DNA of 64,000 nt, from NCBI GenBank assembly GCA_029448655.1, contig JACCLO010000009.1, positions 310,001 through 374,000 on the forward strand, given 5' to 3'. The position numbers were made by a program, and so were the translations under genes. Positions 22,839 to 31,910 of this stretch are shown here, piece after piece. The notes under the pieces were generated by a model. The model did not search any database, was not told where the DNA came from, and worked only from the letters and a program-made list of their open reading frames with translations. The DNA is from Wolfiporia cocos (taxonomy: Eukaryota; Basidiomycota; Agaricomycetes; Polyporales; Phaeolaceae). Each line of letters opens with the position of its first letter. Position 1 is the first letter of the stretch.

Positions 22839-23537
22839 GGCTACGTTAGAAGTCATAAGCTACTGTATCTAGTGTAAAATTCACGTGGTCTTCGGTCGGG
22901 GCTAATCGTCGTATCTTGATGGTCTAGCGCTTATACTCCGGCGTCAATGAGCGCTCCGCTCTCGACCGGAGGTAGTGTCGGTGACTGGCTGGCGTCTCTC
23001 ATACGCTACCAGGTGGGGGATACATCTGACACGCTTCCCTTGCATGCAGGTAGTACAGGATTTGGAGTATTACACTCCGCATGTGTCCACGCCTAGCTCA
23101 AGAAAGGGGGCTTGCCAGTCTTAAAACCAAACCCATGCCCTGAGGGACTTAGAGGGCGCCAAGGCCAGAACTCTATTGTTCTGAAGCCGTATTGGCAGCG
23201 GTTCTAGGCAGGGTCACTCGGGCCCACCCCGGTTCTATATATAGAGCCGCCCCTGTAACACCTGGGGATAGGCTAGAAGATCGCCGGAGATCCAGGGTGG
23301 CACGTGCCCCGTTATCTCCGGTTCTCAACTCTCGACAAGGCCCTTTGCAGGTGCCAAGTCCGTCCCTTAACCCTGGGTCCGGGTATAGTGCCCGAAGGCT
23401 GCCCGAAGGCGTTCCCCCAGAGCCCACTGAAGGAAACCCCGCTGCCTGATGGCGAGCGGGGGGCGCTGACAACGACGAAAAGCCCCTGTGAAGAAAAAAT
23501 CCCAGACTCCCCTTTTCAGGCGGAGCGAGGGCGGAAG
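22839..23537 (-). other. Long leader of B1
   Basis: About 700 nt between primer site and ORF1, alignable in blocks with the A leader (for example the CTGGGGATAGGCTAGAAG block near 23260). It has many inverted repeats and no coding region. Confidence 0.5.
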
Positions 23538-23551
23538 CAGATTCTATTCAT
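23538..23551 (-). other. Self-priming site of B1
   Basis: Minus-strand ATGAATAGAATCTG is the exact 14-nt reverse complement of a site in the LTR (plus-strand 23691-23704). TATATATA (23730-23737) lies about 33 nt upstream of that site. Relative to family A both partners have changed together. Confidence 0.75.
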
Positions 23552-23552
23552 A

Positions 23553-24189
23553 TGACACAAGACTACTCACTTATACTATAAGCTTGAGGGTTGCTGGTTA
23601 GGCGGTCGCTTTGAGATTGTCGAGTAGACAAGAACTTGTAAAGCAGGTAGAGCAGGGCGCGGTGAGATGTTATCTCAGAGTGCAAATGCAATGAATAGAA
23701 TCTGAGGTGTTAACGCTCAGATATTGCAGTATATATACATGTTATATAAGACCCCTAACAGTCTTATTATCTAATCTAACTATCCCAATACGGAGGACAG
23801 GTCCTCGGATACCTAAGTACTTAGTAATTACAAGTAAATACATATTCCGATCAAAACCGGGATATAGATATGCAGCGTAGGCCGCGCGAATAGCAGATAG
23901 TGCGCAATCATTAGTCAGTTGGAGGCGTGACCAAACGCCGGTCCGCTGATCTAATGGAGATGACGTTTCACGGACGGGATGTCCGATTGGCTGCAAGAAT
24001 AGACATGTGACTTATAACGGGAACTACCGTGATTAGATGCCGTTGCTACGGGAGATAACACGGCCATCATTCGGGTTGTATGTAACGAATAGTTACCAAC
24101 CAGTTAAGCACTAGTTAGACGTATAAACCGTAGATAAACTCGTAGAAATTCGGGAAAAATAGTAGTAATACTAGGAAAATCTTGTGACA
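23553..24189 (-). repeat. 5' LTR of element B1
   Basis: 637 bp with perfect 9-bp inverted ends. It carries the TATA box and the transcript-start block. Outer flank CCTCG is the target duplication. Confidence 0.95.
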
Positions 24190-25203
24190 CCTCGCTACAT
24201 CGGCCCATTCCGAATCACGGAGAAATTGGGACCGGTAACGTTCAAGGTGTACATGGACGCGCAATATAGGGCTTACCACCCTGTGTTCCATGCCTCGAAA
24301 CTGGTCATGTACAAGGAATCAACCATCGAAGGTCAAAAGAGTCATTCTCCTGCGGCTGACAAGCCAACGGAAATGGAAGACCGGGAAGTGGAAGCCATTC
24401 TCGACCATCGTAACCGACGCGGCCGGTGGGAATACCTTATCCATTGGAAAGGCACCGGACCTGCGGAAGACATGTGGGAAATCGAGGAACACCTGGCTAA
24501 CGCTAAGGAGATATTGGACGAGTACAAGGCAAAATATTCAGCCCTTAGTACTGACCCAAATCAACCCCTCCACCGATCTACTCGACTCGGCGGAACACGG
24601 CAGACAATAGCCGTCTTCGACCCTGATTCACCAGATTGGGACTCAGACACATGTGTCTGGCCCAACGACTGGCCCCAATATCGAGACGATGTTGATCCAA
24701 AGGCACCGAAAGTGTATTACAAGCGCGACCCCTTTACAGGACAATGGGTACATTCCGACGTTGAGTTCAACGAAGACTTGGAAATCGAAGTAGGAGTCAA
24801 TGGCCAACTACCAACCAGGGGAACAACTGATGCGACTGGCTACGACCTGTATGCCGCGCAGGATATCCTGATTAATCCATGGAAATCCGCTTCGGTCCCC
24901 ACCGATATTCGCATCAAAGTTCCATACGGAACATACGGTCGGATAGCGCCAAGGTCTGGACTTGCGAAAAAGGGCATCGATGTCCTTGCAGGTGTAATAG
25001 ACCATGACTACCGCGGAGAAGTCTTTGTCATGTTGATGAACCTCACCAGAGACCCGTACCAAGTTAAGAAAGGCGACAGAATTGCTCAGCTAATCTGTGA
25101 AGTAGCAATCACGCCCGAAATACAGGGAAGTGGACCCTACAACGAGCAGTACAACAAGCCAACCACACGTGGAACACAAGGTTTTGGATTGACAGGACGA
25201 TAA
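24190..25203 (+). pseudogene. Element A2 pol, part 3 (GPY/F, chromodomain, dUTPase)
   Basis: The frame resumes after the CCTCG duplication with RYIGPFRI, then a chromodomain with a small internal deletion, and a dUTPase with motifs IGYDLYA changed to TGYDLYA, PRSGLAKK, GVIDHDYRGE and RIAQLIC. A deletion removes the linker before motif 5, which reads GFGLTG instead of GFGSTG. It ends with a TAA at 25201-25203. Confidence 0.9.
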
Positions 25204-25277
25204 AGGTGGAAAAACCGTAAAGTCTAACCCTTCAATGGGCTCTAGCACAATTTCTACTCTCAATGGGGTCGTTGAAA

Positions 25278-25290
25278 CTAAGGGGGGGTA
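25278..25290 (+). other. Polypurine tract of A2
   Basis: CTAAGGGGGGGTA directly precedes the 3' LTR. Confidence 0.75.
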
Positions 25291-25291
25291 A

Positions 25292-25889
25292 TGTCACAAG
25301 AATTCTCCTAGTTTCCCTATATTTCCGGCAATTCTACGAAATATCTACGACTTTCTAGACCAATATCTGGTTCATAAGTTAACAGTTACATACGTGCCGA
25401 ATGATGGCCGCGTTATCTCCCGTAACGACGGTCTTATCTTATCACTAGTAGTTACCATCAGTCACATGTCTAGTTCTAGCCAATCGGACATTCTGTCCGG
25501 AAGCAGTCAGCGTATAAACGTCAGCGGACTGGGCTCTGGTCATGCCCCATCTTTGTAATGACAAGAGCGCAAAACGCCATTCGTGCGGCCTATGCCGCCT
25601 TTCTATATCCCGGTTTTGATCGGTATATGTATTTATCGTGTATTACTCAGTACTTAGGTACTTGTGGACTTGTACATACAAATACGGACATTGTATTACC
25701 TAATACGAAGTGTTAGGGGTCTTATTTATCATGTATATATACTAGCCTTGCTGAGCGCTATTGCCTCAGTTCTATTCATTGCATTCATACTACGGGTTAA
25801 CCACTCTGCGTATCCTGCTTAACTCTTACAACTATCCTGCCTAACCAGCAAACCAAGCAACTATTACAAGTAAGTGTTATCTTGTGTTA
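25292..25889 (+). repeat. 3' LTR of element A2
   Basis: 598 bp, TGTCACAAG to CTTGTGTTA, somewhat diverged from the A1 LTRs. It is followed by GAACG, which would be the target duplication, but the left copy is lost with the 5' part of A2. Confidence 0.9.
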
Positions 25890-27043
25890 GAACGTAACAG
25901 TCTAGATGAGTGGATCGAGACTGAACTACGCAAGGGTTACATACAACCGTCCGAAAGTCCGATGGATTCTCCCGTATTCTTCGTAAAAAAGAAGGATGGG
26001 GGTCTTCGGATGGTGGTCGACTATAGGAGGCTAAACGGAATAGCCGTCAAAAACCGATACCCGATACCTCGGATCGATGAATTAATCGATCAATTATCCC
26101 AAGCAACCATTTTCACTAAAATCGACCTAAGATGGGGATATAACAATGTCCGCATCAGGGAAGGTGACGAATGGAAGACAGCATTTGTCACGCATAAGGG
26201 ATTATACGAGGCGACGGTGATGTACTTCGGTTTTTGCAACACCCCCGCAACGTTCCAGGCTATGATGAACTCTATCCTAGCCCCATATATCCGTACTGGG
26301 AAAGTTGTCGTATATTTAGACGACATTCTCATATTCGGTAACGACATGGCGGAACATCGTTGGATCACCAAACAGGTACTAGAAACCCTGAAGGACCACG
26401 ATCTGTATGCGAAACCCGAAAAGTGCTTCTTTGAACAGCCCTCAATTGAGTACCTCGGCGTAACCATTGCCAATGGAAAGATAATGATGGACCCGAAGAA
26501 GTACAGCGGAGTTCAAGATTGGCCGAGACCCCAAAAGGTCAAGGACATGCAAGCGTTCCTTGGCTTTGCAAACTTCTATAGAAAATTTATAGAAAAGTTC
26601 TCGAAAAAGGCCAAACCACTGACGATCTTGACAAAGAAGTCAGAGCCTTGGCATTGGGACGCCGAGCAGGAGGATGCCTTCCTTGAACTAAAGGAAGCAT
26701 TCACCAAAGCGCCCGTTTTACGAATCCCGTCACAAGACGAACCTTTCCGACTAGAAACAGATGCATCGGATTTCGCAACCGGTGCAGTCTTGTCTCAATT
26801 ACATCCGAAAGATAAAAAATATCATCCGGTGGGCTTCTTTAGCAAGTCGCTAAGTGCCCCCGAACGGAACTATGAGATCTGCAACAAGGAAATGTTGGCG
26901 GTGATTAGGGCTCTTGAGGAGTGGAGACACTATCTTGAAGGAGCACCTGAAAAGTTCGAAATATGGTCGGATCATCTCAATTTCAAAATGGCGCAAACAC
27001 TGACGCGACGACAGGCCCGATGGGCCTTGTACCTCTCACGCTT
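25890..27043 (+). pseudogene. Element B2 pol fragment (RT to RNase H)
   Basis: Protein sequence matches B1, not A, almost residue for residue (YLDDILIFGNDMAEH, GNDM, LGVTIANGK blocks). It starts at ERNSLDEW, where A2 inserted, and ends within RNase H at 27043, where the A3 LTR begins. Changes against B1 include Pro-Ser-Glu-Ser-Pro-Met-Asp for Ala and a short deletion in the DHLNL block. B2 is the oldest host layer of this part of the nest. Confidence 0.9.
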
Positions 27044-27663
27044 TGTCACAAGAATTCTCCTAGTTTCCCTATATTTCTTACTATTTTTCCGGCAATTCTA
27101 CGAACTATCTACGACTTTCTAGACCAATAACTAGCTTATCCGGTTCATAAGTTAACGGTTACATACGTGCCGAATGATGGCCGCGTTATCTCCCGTAACG
27201 ACGGTCTTATCTTATCACCAGTAGTTACCATCAGTCACATGTCTAGTTCCAGCCAATCGGACGTTCCGTCCGGAAGCAGTCAGCGTATAAACGTCAGCGG
27301 ACCGGGCTTTGGTCACGCCCCGTCTTTGTAATGACAAGAGCGCAAAACGCCATTCGCGCGGCCTACGCCGCCTTCCTATATCCCGGTTTTGATCGGCATA
27401 TGTATTTATCGTATATTACTAAGTACTTAGGTACCTGGGGACTTGTACATACGAATACGGACATTAGTATTATCTAATAAGACTGTTAGGGGTCTTATTT
27501 ATCATGTATATATACTGGACTTGCTGAGCGCTATTGCCTCAGTTCTATTCATTGCATTGATACTATCGAGTAACACTCGTGTTGTATCCTGCTTAACAGC
27601 TACTACTCTTCGCCTAACCAGCAAACCCTTCAAGAATAACTAGTAAGTTGTTATCTTGTGTTA
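27044..27663 (+). repeat. 5' LTR of element A3
   Basis: 620 bp, TGTCACAAG to CTTGTGTTA, inserted after CGCTT in B2. TATATATA is at 27507-27514 and AGTTCTATTCAT, the putative transcript start, at 27541-27552. Confidence 0.95.
27507..27514 (+). promoter_or_regulatory. TATA box in A3 LTR
   Basis: TATATATA, 34 nt upstream of the self-complementary start block, a normal TATA-to-start spacing for Pol II. Confidence 0.6.
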
Positions 27664-27664
27664 T

Positions 27665-27676
27665 ATGAATAGAACT
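27665..27676 (+). other. Self-priming site of A3
   Basis: ATGAATAGAACT, one base after the LTR, exactly complementary to 27541-27552. Confidence 0.75.
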
Positions 27677-28364
27677 CGCTTTCGCCCCCGCCCTCTTTGA
27701 GGGTCTGGGATTTTTTCTTCTTAGGGGTTTTCGTCGCCGTCTGCGCACCCCTGCTCGCCGCCAGGCAGCGGGGTATCCTTAGTGGGCTCTGGGAGATCAC
27801 CGCCTTCGGGCAAACAGCCGGACCATAGGCTTAAGCGGAACCGGGGACTGGCTGACAAGCCTTTCCCCATATGTTGGGAATCGATGGCAACGGTGTAACG
27901 TCTTGACCGGGCCGGAGACAACCTTCTCGCCTATCCCCAGGCATACAGGGGCCACTCTATTTAGAGTTGGGATGGTGGGCACGAGTTGCCCTGCCTAGAA
28001 CCGCTGCCGATACGGCTACAGAATGATAGAGTTCTGGCCTTGGCACCCTCTAAGTCCCTCAGGGCATGGGTTTGGTTTGAACACTGGCAGCCACCTAACT
28101 GGAGTGAGGCGTGGGCACATGCGGGGTGTAATACCCCAAATCCTGCATTCCCAGGCGTCAAGGGAAGACGACCTGCTGTATCCCCCACCTGGTAGCGTGA
28201 GAGAGATGCAATCCAGTCGCCGACACTAACTCCGGTCGAGGGCGGAGCACCCATTGACGCCGGAGGATAAGCGCACGACACCTCAAGAAGCGACGATAAG
28301 CCCCGACAGAAGACCACGTGAAGTTCCACTAGAATAGCTTACTTAGACTTCTTTTTACGTAGTC
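27677..28364 (+). other. Long leader of A3
   Basis: About 690 nt, GC-rich, many short inverted repeats and out-of-frame ATGs, strongly conserved with A1. No gene is seen in it. Confidence 0.5.
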
Positions 28365-29180
28365 ATGCCAAAAGCACCACGTTTCACGGTTACTCCGAGA
28401 AACGCCGCTACGGGGGAGCGCGAGGAATGGCACATTGCCTCCTCTAAATCGCTCGAAGACCGCATCTCCGCGGTTACAGCCCCAAAGCGAGGAAAGTCCC
28501 GAAAGGGCAAAGACGTCTTCTATAGGAAGAGGAGTCCCAACCCAGAGGAAATCGAACAGGTCAACCACGAGGCCGCTCTCACCGACATTAGGCGAAAGAA
28601 GCTTGACAAGCTTTTCCGACAGAAGGAGAAGCTCGAGGCTCGGATCCAGAAACAGAGCCTGGATCAGCTGATCGCCGAGGCGGCCAGGAAGAGGGTTGAG
28701 GATGAGAGAATGGTGAGGAGTCTTCGGGAGCGAATCCAGCCCCCAAAGAAGTCGTTGTTGGAAAGAGTGGAGGAGCTTAGGATGCCGGCCGAGTGGGTTG
28801 AGAAGCGGGGTCTTCCAAACCCCAAGGACGTCCACTGCACGGAGAAGAAGTGGGACTGGTTTCTGGACATCGACAAACAGATGAACGCCGCCCACAAGAA
28901 CCTTTTCCGGCTATGGAAGGTTCCCGACGCAACCACCACGGCCCCCATCATAGCAAAATTCACCACCCTCGTCACCGATTTCGACGATCTCTCCACACAC
29001 CTGGAGCAAAGGATCCGTCAGGATTCCATGAAGAACCAAGATCTCCACCGCCTCGAAAAATATCTCAGGAGGGTGGAGCACGTTTTTGGAGACCTAGACG
29101 TGAAGCAGCACGTTACGTACTTAAAGACTCATCTAGTACATAGCGGTCTCGACTTCGACCTTGGGAAGCCCCAACTGTAG
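28365..29180 (+). CDS. A3 ORF1, conserved pre-gag protein (271 aa)
   Basis: Intact, the same length as the A1 copy and about nine-tenths identical to it. Substitutions scatter over the sequence, while the Arg/Lys/Glu helix (about residues 65-130), the PAEWVEKRG block and the EKKWDWF block are kept. The protein is basic at the N-terminus and has no signal peptide, membrane segment or zinc motif. It lies upstream of gag in its own frame and is separated from it by the hairpin cluster. Function is unknown. Confidence 0.85.
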   Translation: MPKAPRFTVTPRNAATGEREEWHIASSKSLEDRISAVTAPKRGKSRKGKDVFYRKRSPNPEEIEQVNHEAALTDIRRKKLDKLFRQKEKLEARIQKQSLDQLIAEAARKRVEDERMVRSLRERIQPPKKSLLERVEELRMPAEWVEKRGLPNPKDVHCTEKKWDWFLDIDKQMNAAHKNLFRLWKVPDATTTAPIIAKFTTLVTDFDDLSTHLEQRIRQDSMKNQDLHRLEKYLRRVEHVFGDLDVKQHVTYLKTHLVHSGLDFDLGKPQL

Positions 29181-29189
29181 TAGATAGAA

Positions 29190-29272
29190 AGTCCTGGAAA
29201 GGCATTATTTTTTGGTGCATGGCATTGATTGCGAAAAGTCCTGAAAAGGCACTTTAGTCCTGAAAAGGCACT
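29190..29272 (+). ncRNA. Three tandem RNA hairpins between ORF1 and gag (A3)
   Basis: Copies at 29190-29206 (GGAA loop), 29237-29253 and 29256-29272 (GAAA loops). Stem AGUCCU / AGG-C-AYU with a bulged C. Loop changes stay within the GNRA class. Confidence 0.55.
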
Positions 29273-29334
29273 TTTTTTTCTTGAATTATCGTTTAAGGAA
29301 GAAAATAACTCAAGCTGACGAATACTGTCCAGCA

Positions 29335-29608
29335 ATGGTGTCTTACACAATCGTCCAAGGCGCTTTGTACAACACCCACAAGGTGGCCACCGCCTACCGC
29401 CCCGCCGTCGGCAAGCACGCGTGGCCCGGAGAGCAAACCTGCTTGATGGACTACCTGCGAGTCGTATTTGGCATCAGAGTTAGGGGGAGTGTCACCTCCT
29501 TCAACTCAATTCCGGCGCATGTGCGCCCCTTCCTGAATGTGAACCATACGGCGTACATCAAGTACTACGGAGAAGATTCAACTAGGAACCACATCTCGTG
29601 GTGGAGGT
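29335..29608 (+). pseudogene. A3 gag, N-terminal part before insertion D
   Basis: ATG at 29335. It encodes the Tyr/Trp-rich N-terminal domain up to ISWWR, then element D interrupts. The frame resumes at 37638, right after the second GAGGT. Confidence 0.9.
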
Positions 29609-30150
29609 TGTTACAGTTCTACCAGGTACACTCGAATATTCCGTTTGACGCCTCACCGTGTATGAGGACTTAGCGTTCAACCGCTGTACCCAGCGCTCTA
29701 TTTCTAGGGGGCCTCCGCTCAACCGTATGCCCTGTTTCATGTATAACAACCCTATGCCCACTCTCTGCGTCCGCATCTCGTTCTAGCTGATATTCTGTGT
29801 CCAACCACAGTAGCTCCGCGTTTCATCTCTTGTTGCGCTCAACCGCAACACTTCTCCTTTATTACTTATATCGTTAGCCCGACGGACTTAATAGTAGTAG
29901 TACCAAAGACACTATGACCCCGATTAACGGATCGCAGTATATAACCTGATGTAAATATCGGTCGAGTTCCTCAGCTCGACCTTGTTGAATTCAAGGATCT
30001 TATACTCGTTCTCAAAGGCTTGAGCAATTAAGCCTGCAGCTTGTATATCGACGCTCTGACTCAGAGGAGTCCGACGAGTAGTGCGCTACTCGATACGCTA
30101 AGTAACTCGACTTGGTTATTTTGCGTTGAACGGATATTCGATCCGTAACA
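29609..30150 (+). repeat. 5' LTR of element D
   Basis: TGTTACAG to CCGTAACA. TATATAA at 29938-29944 and AGCTCGACCTT at 29973-29983. Confidence 0.97.
29938..29944 (+). promoter_or_regulatory. TATA box in D LTR
   Basis: TATATAA, 35 nt before the putative start block AGCTCGACCTT. Confidence 0.6.
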
Positions 30151-30151
30151 G

Positions 30152-30162
30152 AAGGTCGAGCT
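30152..30162 (+). other. Self-priming site of D
   Basis: AAGGTCGAGCT, one base after the LTR, is the exact reverse complement of 29973-29983. The match ends at 11 nt on both sides, the same length as described for yeast Tf1. Confidence 0.75.
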
Positions 30163-30194
30163 CTAACAAAGCTCACTCACCAAAGTGCAAGCCT

Positions 30195-31910
30195 ATGCAA
30201 CGATTCGACCCGGATCTCCCGACCAGGTTAATTGAAATACTCCCCGAAGCATACCGACGAATCTCTTACGAAGAGAAGTACGAGTGGAGAGATCCCCCAG
30301 CAGGATTCTTCACGAAAGGAGGATACCTCACCATCCCGTCCCCAGACAGGCTTTCGCCCACTTGGGTACAGGTTCCCCCATCTTCGAACGATCCCTGGGA
30401 TCAGACACGCGCCGCGTTCGAGCGGTTTGGAACGGTCATTGATATTATGACACCGACGCTTACCATCCACCGAGCTGATGGACAACAACAGGGAGGACAG
30501 ACGACGAACACCCCCTCCGCCGGAGGAACCATGGGTGTGGCAGGTACAGCCATGGGCGGCAGTACTATTCCAGGAAGCGCAGGCGCAAGCCAGGGCGCAG
30601 GGGGAATGGCCCCTAACCCTCCGCCGGCTAATAATCCGCTCCCTAGCCATCCTGTCGGAGCAAACCCCTCCGGAACAGGAATTCCTGGAGGAGGAGGCCT
30701 TCCTGGAGGGGGAGGTCCCCCAGGCGGCGCAGGAGGCGGAGGTCCCCCGGGCGGCGGCGGCAATCCAGCAGGCGGCGCAGGAGGCAATCCAACAGGACCG
30801 CCAGGAGGTGGAGGTGGAGGCCCACCAGGAGGCGGAGGCCCACCAGGAGGCGGAGGCCCACCAGGAGGCGGAGGCCCACCAGGAGGCGGAGGCCCACCAG
30901 GAGGAGGAGCCCCGCCAGGCTGGGGAGCCCAGGCCCCTCAGCCAGCCAGAGGAAATCGCATAAAGCTCGCCACCCCCGAGCCGTTCAAAGGGGAACAAAA
31001 GAAGCTACAGAGCTTCAAGAATGACTGCAACACCTGGTTCACCATGTTCGCAGCAGACTACCAGTCCGACGACCAGAAGATCCTCTTCATCATGTCATAC
31101 ATCAAGGGAAGCGACCGGGTGAACCAATGGAAAGAAAACTACTACGCCAAATACACCGACCCGATCACCCGGGCGTTCGTATTACCCCCGCTGGCCCAGT
31201 TCAGCGACGAATTCGATGCAGCCTTCGAACCGATCGAAGAAAAACAAAAAACCAACGACGATCTCTTCGATCTCAAACAAGACAAGAAGAGCATCGACGA
31301 TTTCAATATCGAATTCGACAACCTTGTAGGAAAAACAGGGCTAGACCGTGTACACTGCGACCCTCTCTTCGTCACAGCATACAAGAGAGCTATTCGACCC
31401 GCACTGGTAACCCACATCATAAATATCGTTCCCCCCGTCGTCACCCTTACCGAATGGATGAAACAAGCATCCATCAACGAAAACAATTATAACACCTTCA
31501 TCAAGGGACGAGGGAATGATAAGAAGAAGCCGCAATGGCGAGCCAAGACCCAGAGCACCTCGACCACAGCAGCCCCGACTAAAGATCCGAATGCAATGGA
31601 TATCGATCGGATGTCCACAGAAGAACGTCGCAGGCTCCAAACCGAAGGACGCTGCTTCAACTGCAAGGAGAAGGGCCATCTCTCCAGCAACTGCCCCAAA
31701 CGAAAGAAGAAACCCACCACCAGAGGAAAAGCCCGGAAAGCCGAGGAAGACACCTCCACAGCTCATGTCGAGGAAGTCGAAGAAAACACAGATGATGAAG
31801 ACAGCGACGGAGCGACCGCCATAGAAGAAGCGGTCAATGCAATCAGGGTTCTCAAGGTTAAGAACCCCTCATACCTCGCCCAAATTCTCGACGAACAGGA
31901 TTTCGAGTAG
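30195..31910 (+). CDS. D gag (571 aa)
   Basis: The first in-frame ATG after the LTR is at 30195; the frame is open further up through the LTR but only from a TTG. Order: an N-terminal Pro/Trp-containing domain (about residues 1-95), a Gly/Pro-rich low-complexity spacer, the retrotrans_gag capsid-like domain beginning with IKLATPEPFKGE (about residue 256), a basic linker, one perfect C-x2-C-x4-H-x4-C zinc knuckle (31653-31694), and an acidic C-terminus. It would form particles and bind element RNA. It is unrelated in its N-terminus to the A/B/F Gag proteins. Pol follows in the -1 frame. Confidence 0.93.
   Translation: MQRFDPDLPTRLIEILPEAYRRISYEEKYEWRDPPAGFFTKGGYLTIPSPDRLSPTWVQVPPSSNDPWDQTRAAFERFGTVIDIMTPTLTIHRADGQQQGGQTTNTPSAGGTMGVAGTAMGGSTIPGSAGASQGAGGMAPNPPPANNPLPSHPVGANPSGTGIPGGGGLPGGGGPPGGAGGGGPPGGGGNPAGGAGGNPTGPPGGGGGGPPGGGGPPGGGGPPGGGGPPGGGGPPGGGAPPGWGAQAPQPARGNRIKLATPEPFKGEQKKLQSFKNDCNTWFTMFAADYQSDDQKILFIMSYIKGSDRVNQWKENYYAKYTDPITRAFVLPPLAQFSDEFDAAFEPIEEKQKTNDDLFDLKQDKKSIDDFNIEFDNLVGKTGLDRVHCDPLFVTAYKRAIRPALVTHIINIVPPVVTLTEWMKQASINENNYNTFIKGRGNDKKKPQWRAKTQSTSTTAAPTKDPNAMDIDRMSTEERRRLQTEGRCFNCKEKGHLSSNCPKRKKKPTTRGKARKAEEDTSTAHVEEVEENTDDEDSDGATAIEEAVNAIRVLKVKNPSYLAQILDEQDFE
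30808..30905 (+). repeat. 18-bp tandem repeat coding GPPGGG in D gag
   Basis: At least four near-perfect copies of an 18-bp unit (CCACCAGGAGGCGGAGGC) extend an imperfect Gly/Pro-rich tract starting near 30690. The product is a collagen-like or flexible spacer. The tract also leaves long spurious open frames on both strands. Confidence 0.85.

Larger units (their letters stand above)
13972..24189 (-). mobile_element. Element B1, full-length decayed chromodomain Ty3/gypsy retrotransposon
   Basis: Two 637-bp LTRs (13972-14608 and 23553-24189) with perfect TGTCACAAG/CTTGTGTCA ends are flanked by CCTCG (13967-13971 and 24190-24194). Gene order is that of A1, and RT/integrase are clearly homologous at the protein level while the LTRs and leader have diverged, so B is a sister family. 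Gag and pol carry several stops and frameshifts, and solo LTR E1 interrupts the dUTPase. Without E1 and its duplication the element is about 9.65 kb. Confidence 0.95.

Noticed and set aside
30228..30998. 256-codon antisense frame in D gag
   Set aside because: It is the complement of the Gly/Pro repeat region, giving Trp/Ser/Ala-rich nonsense; no start context or homolog.
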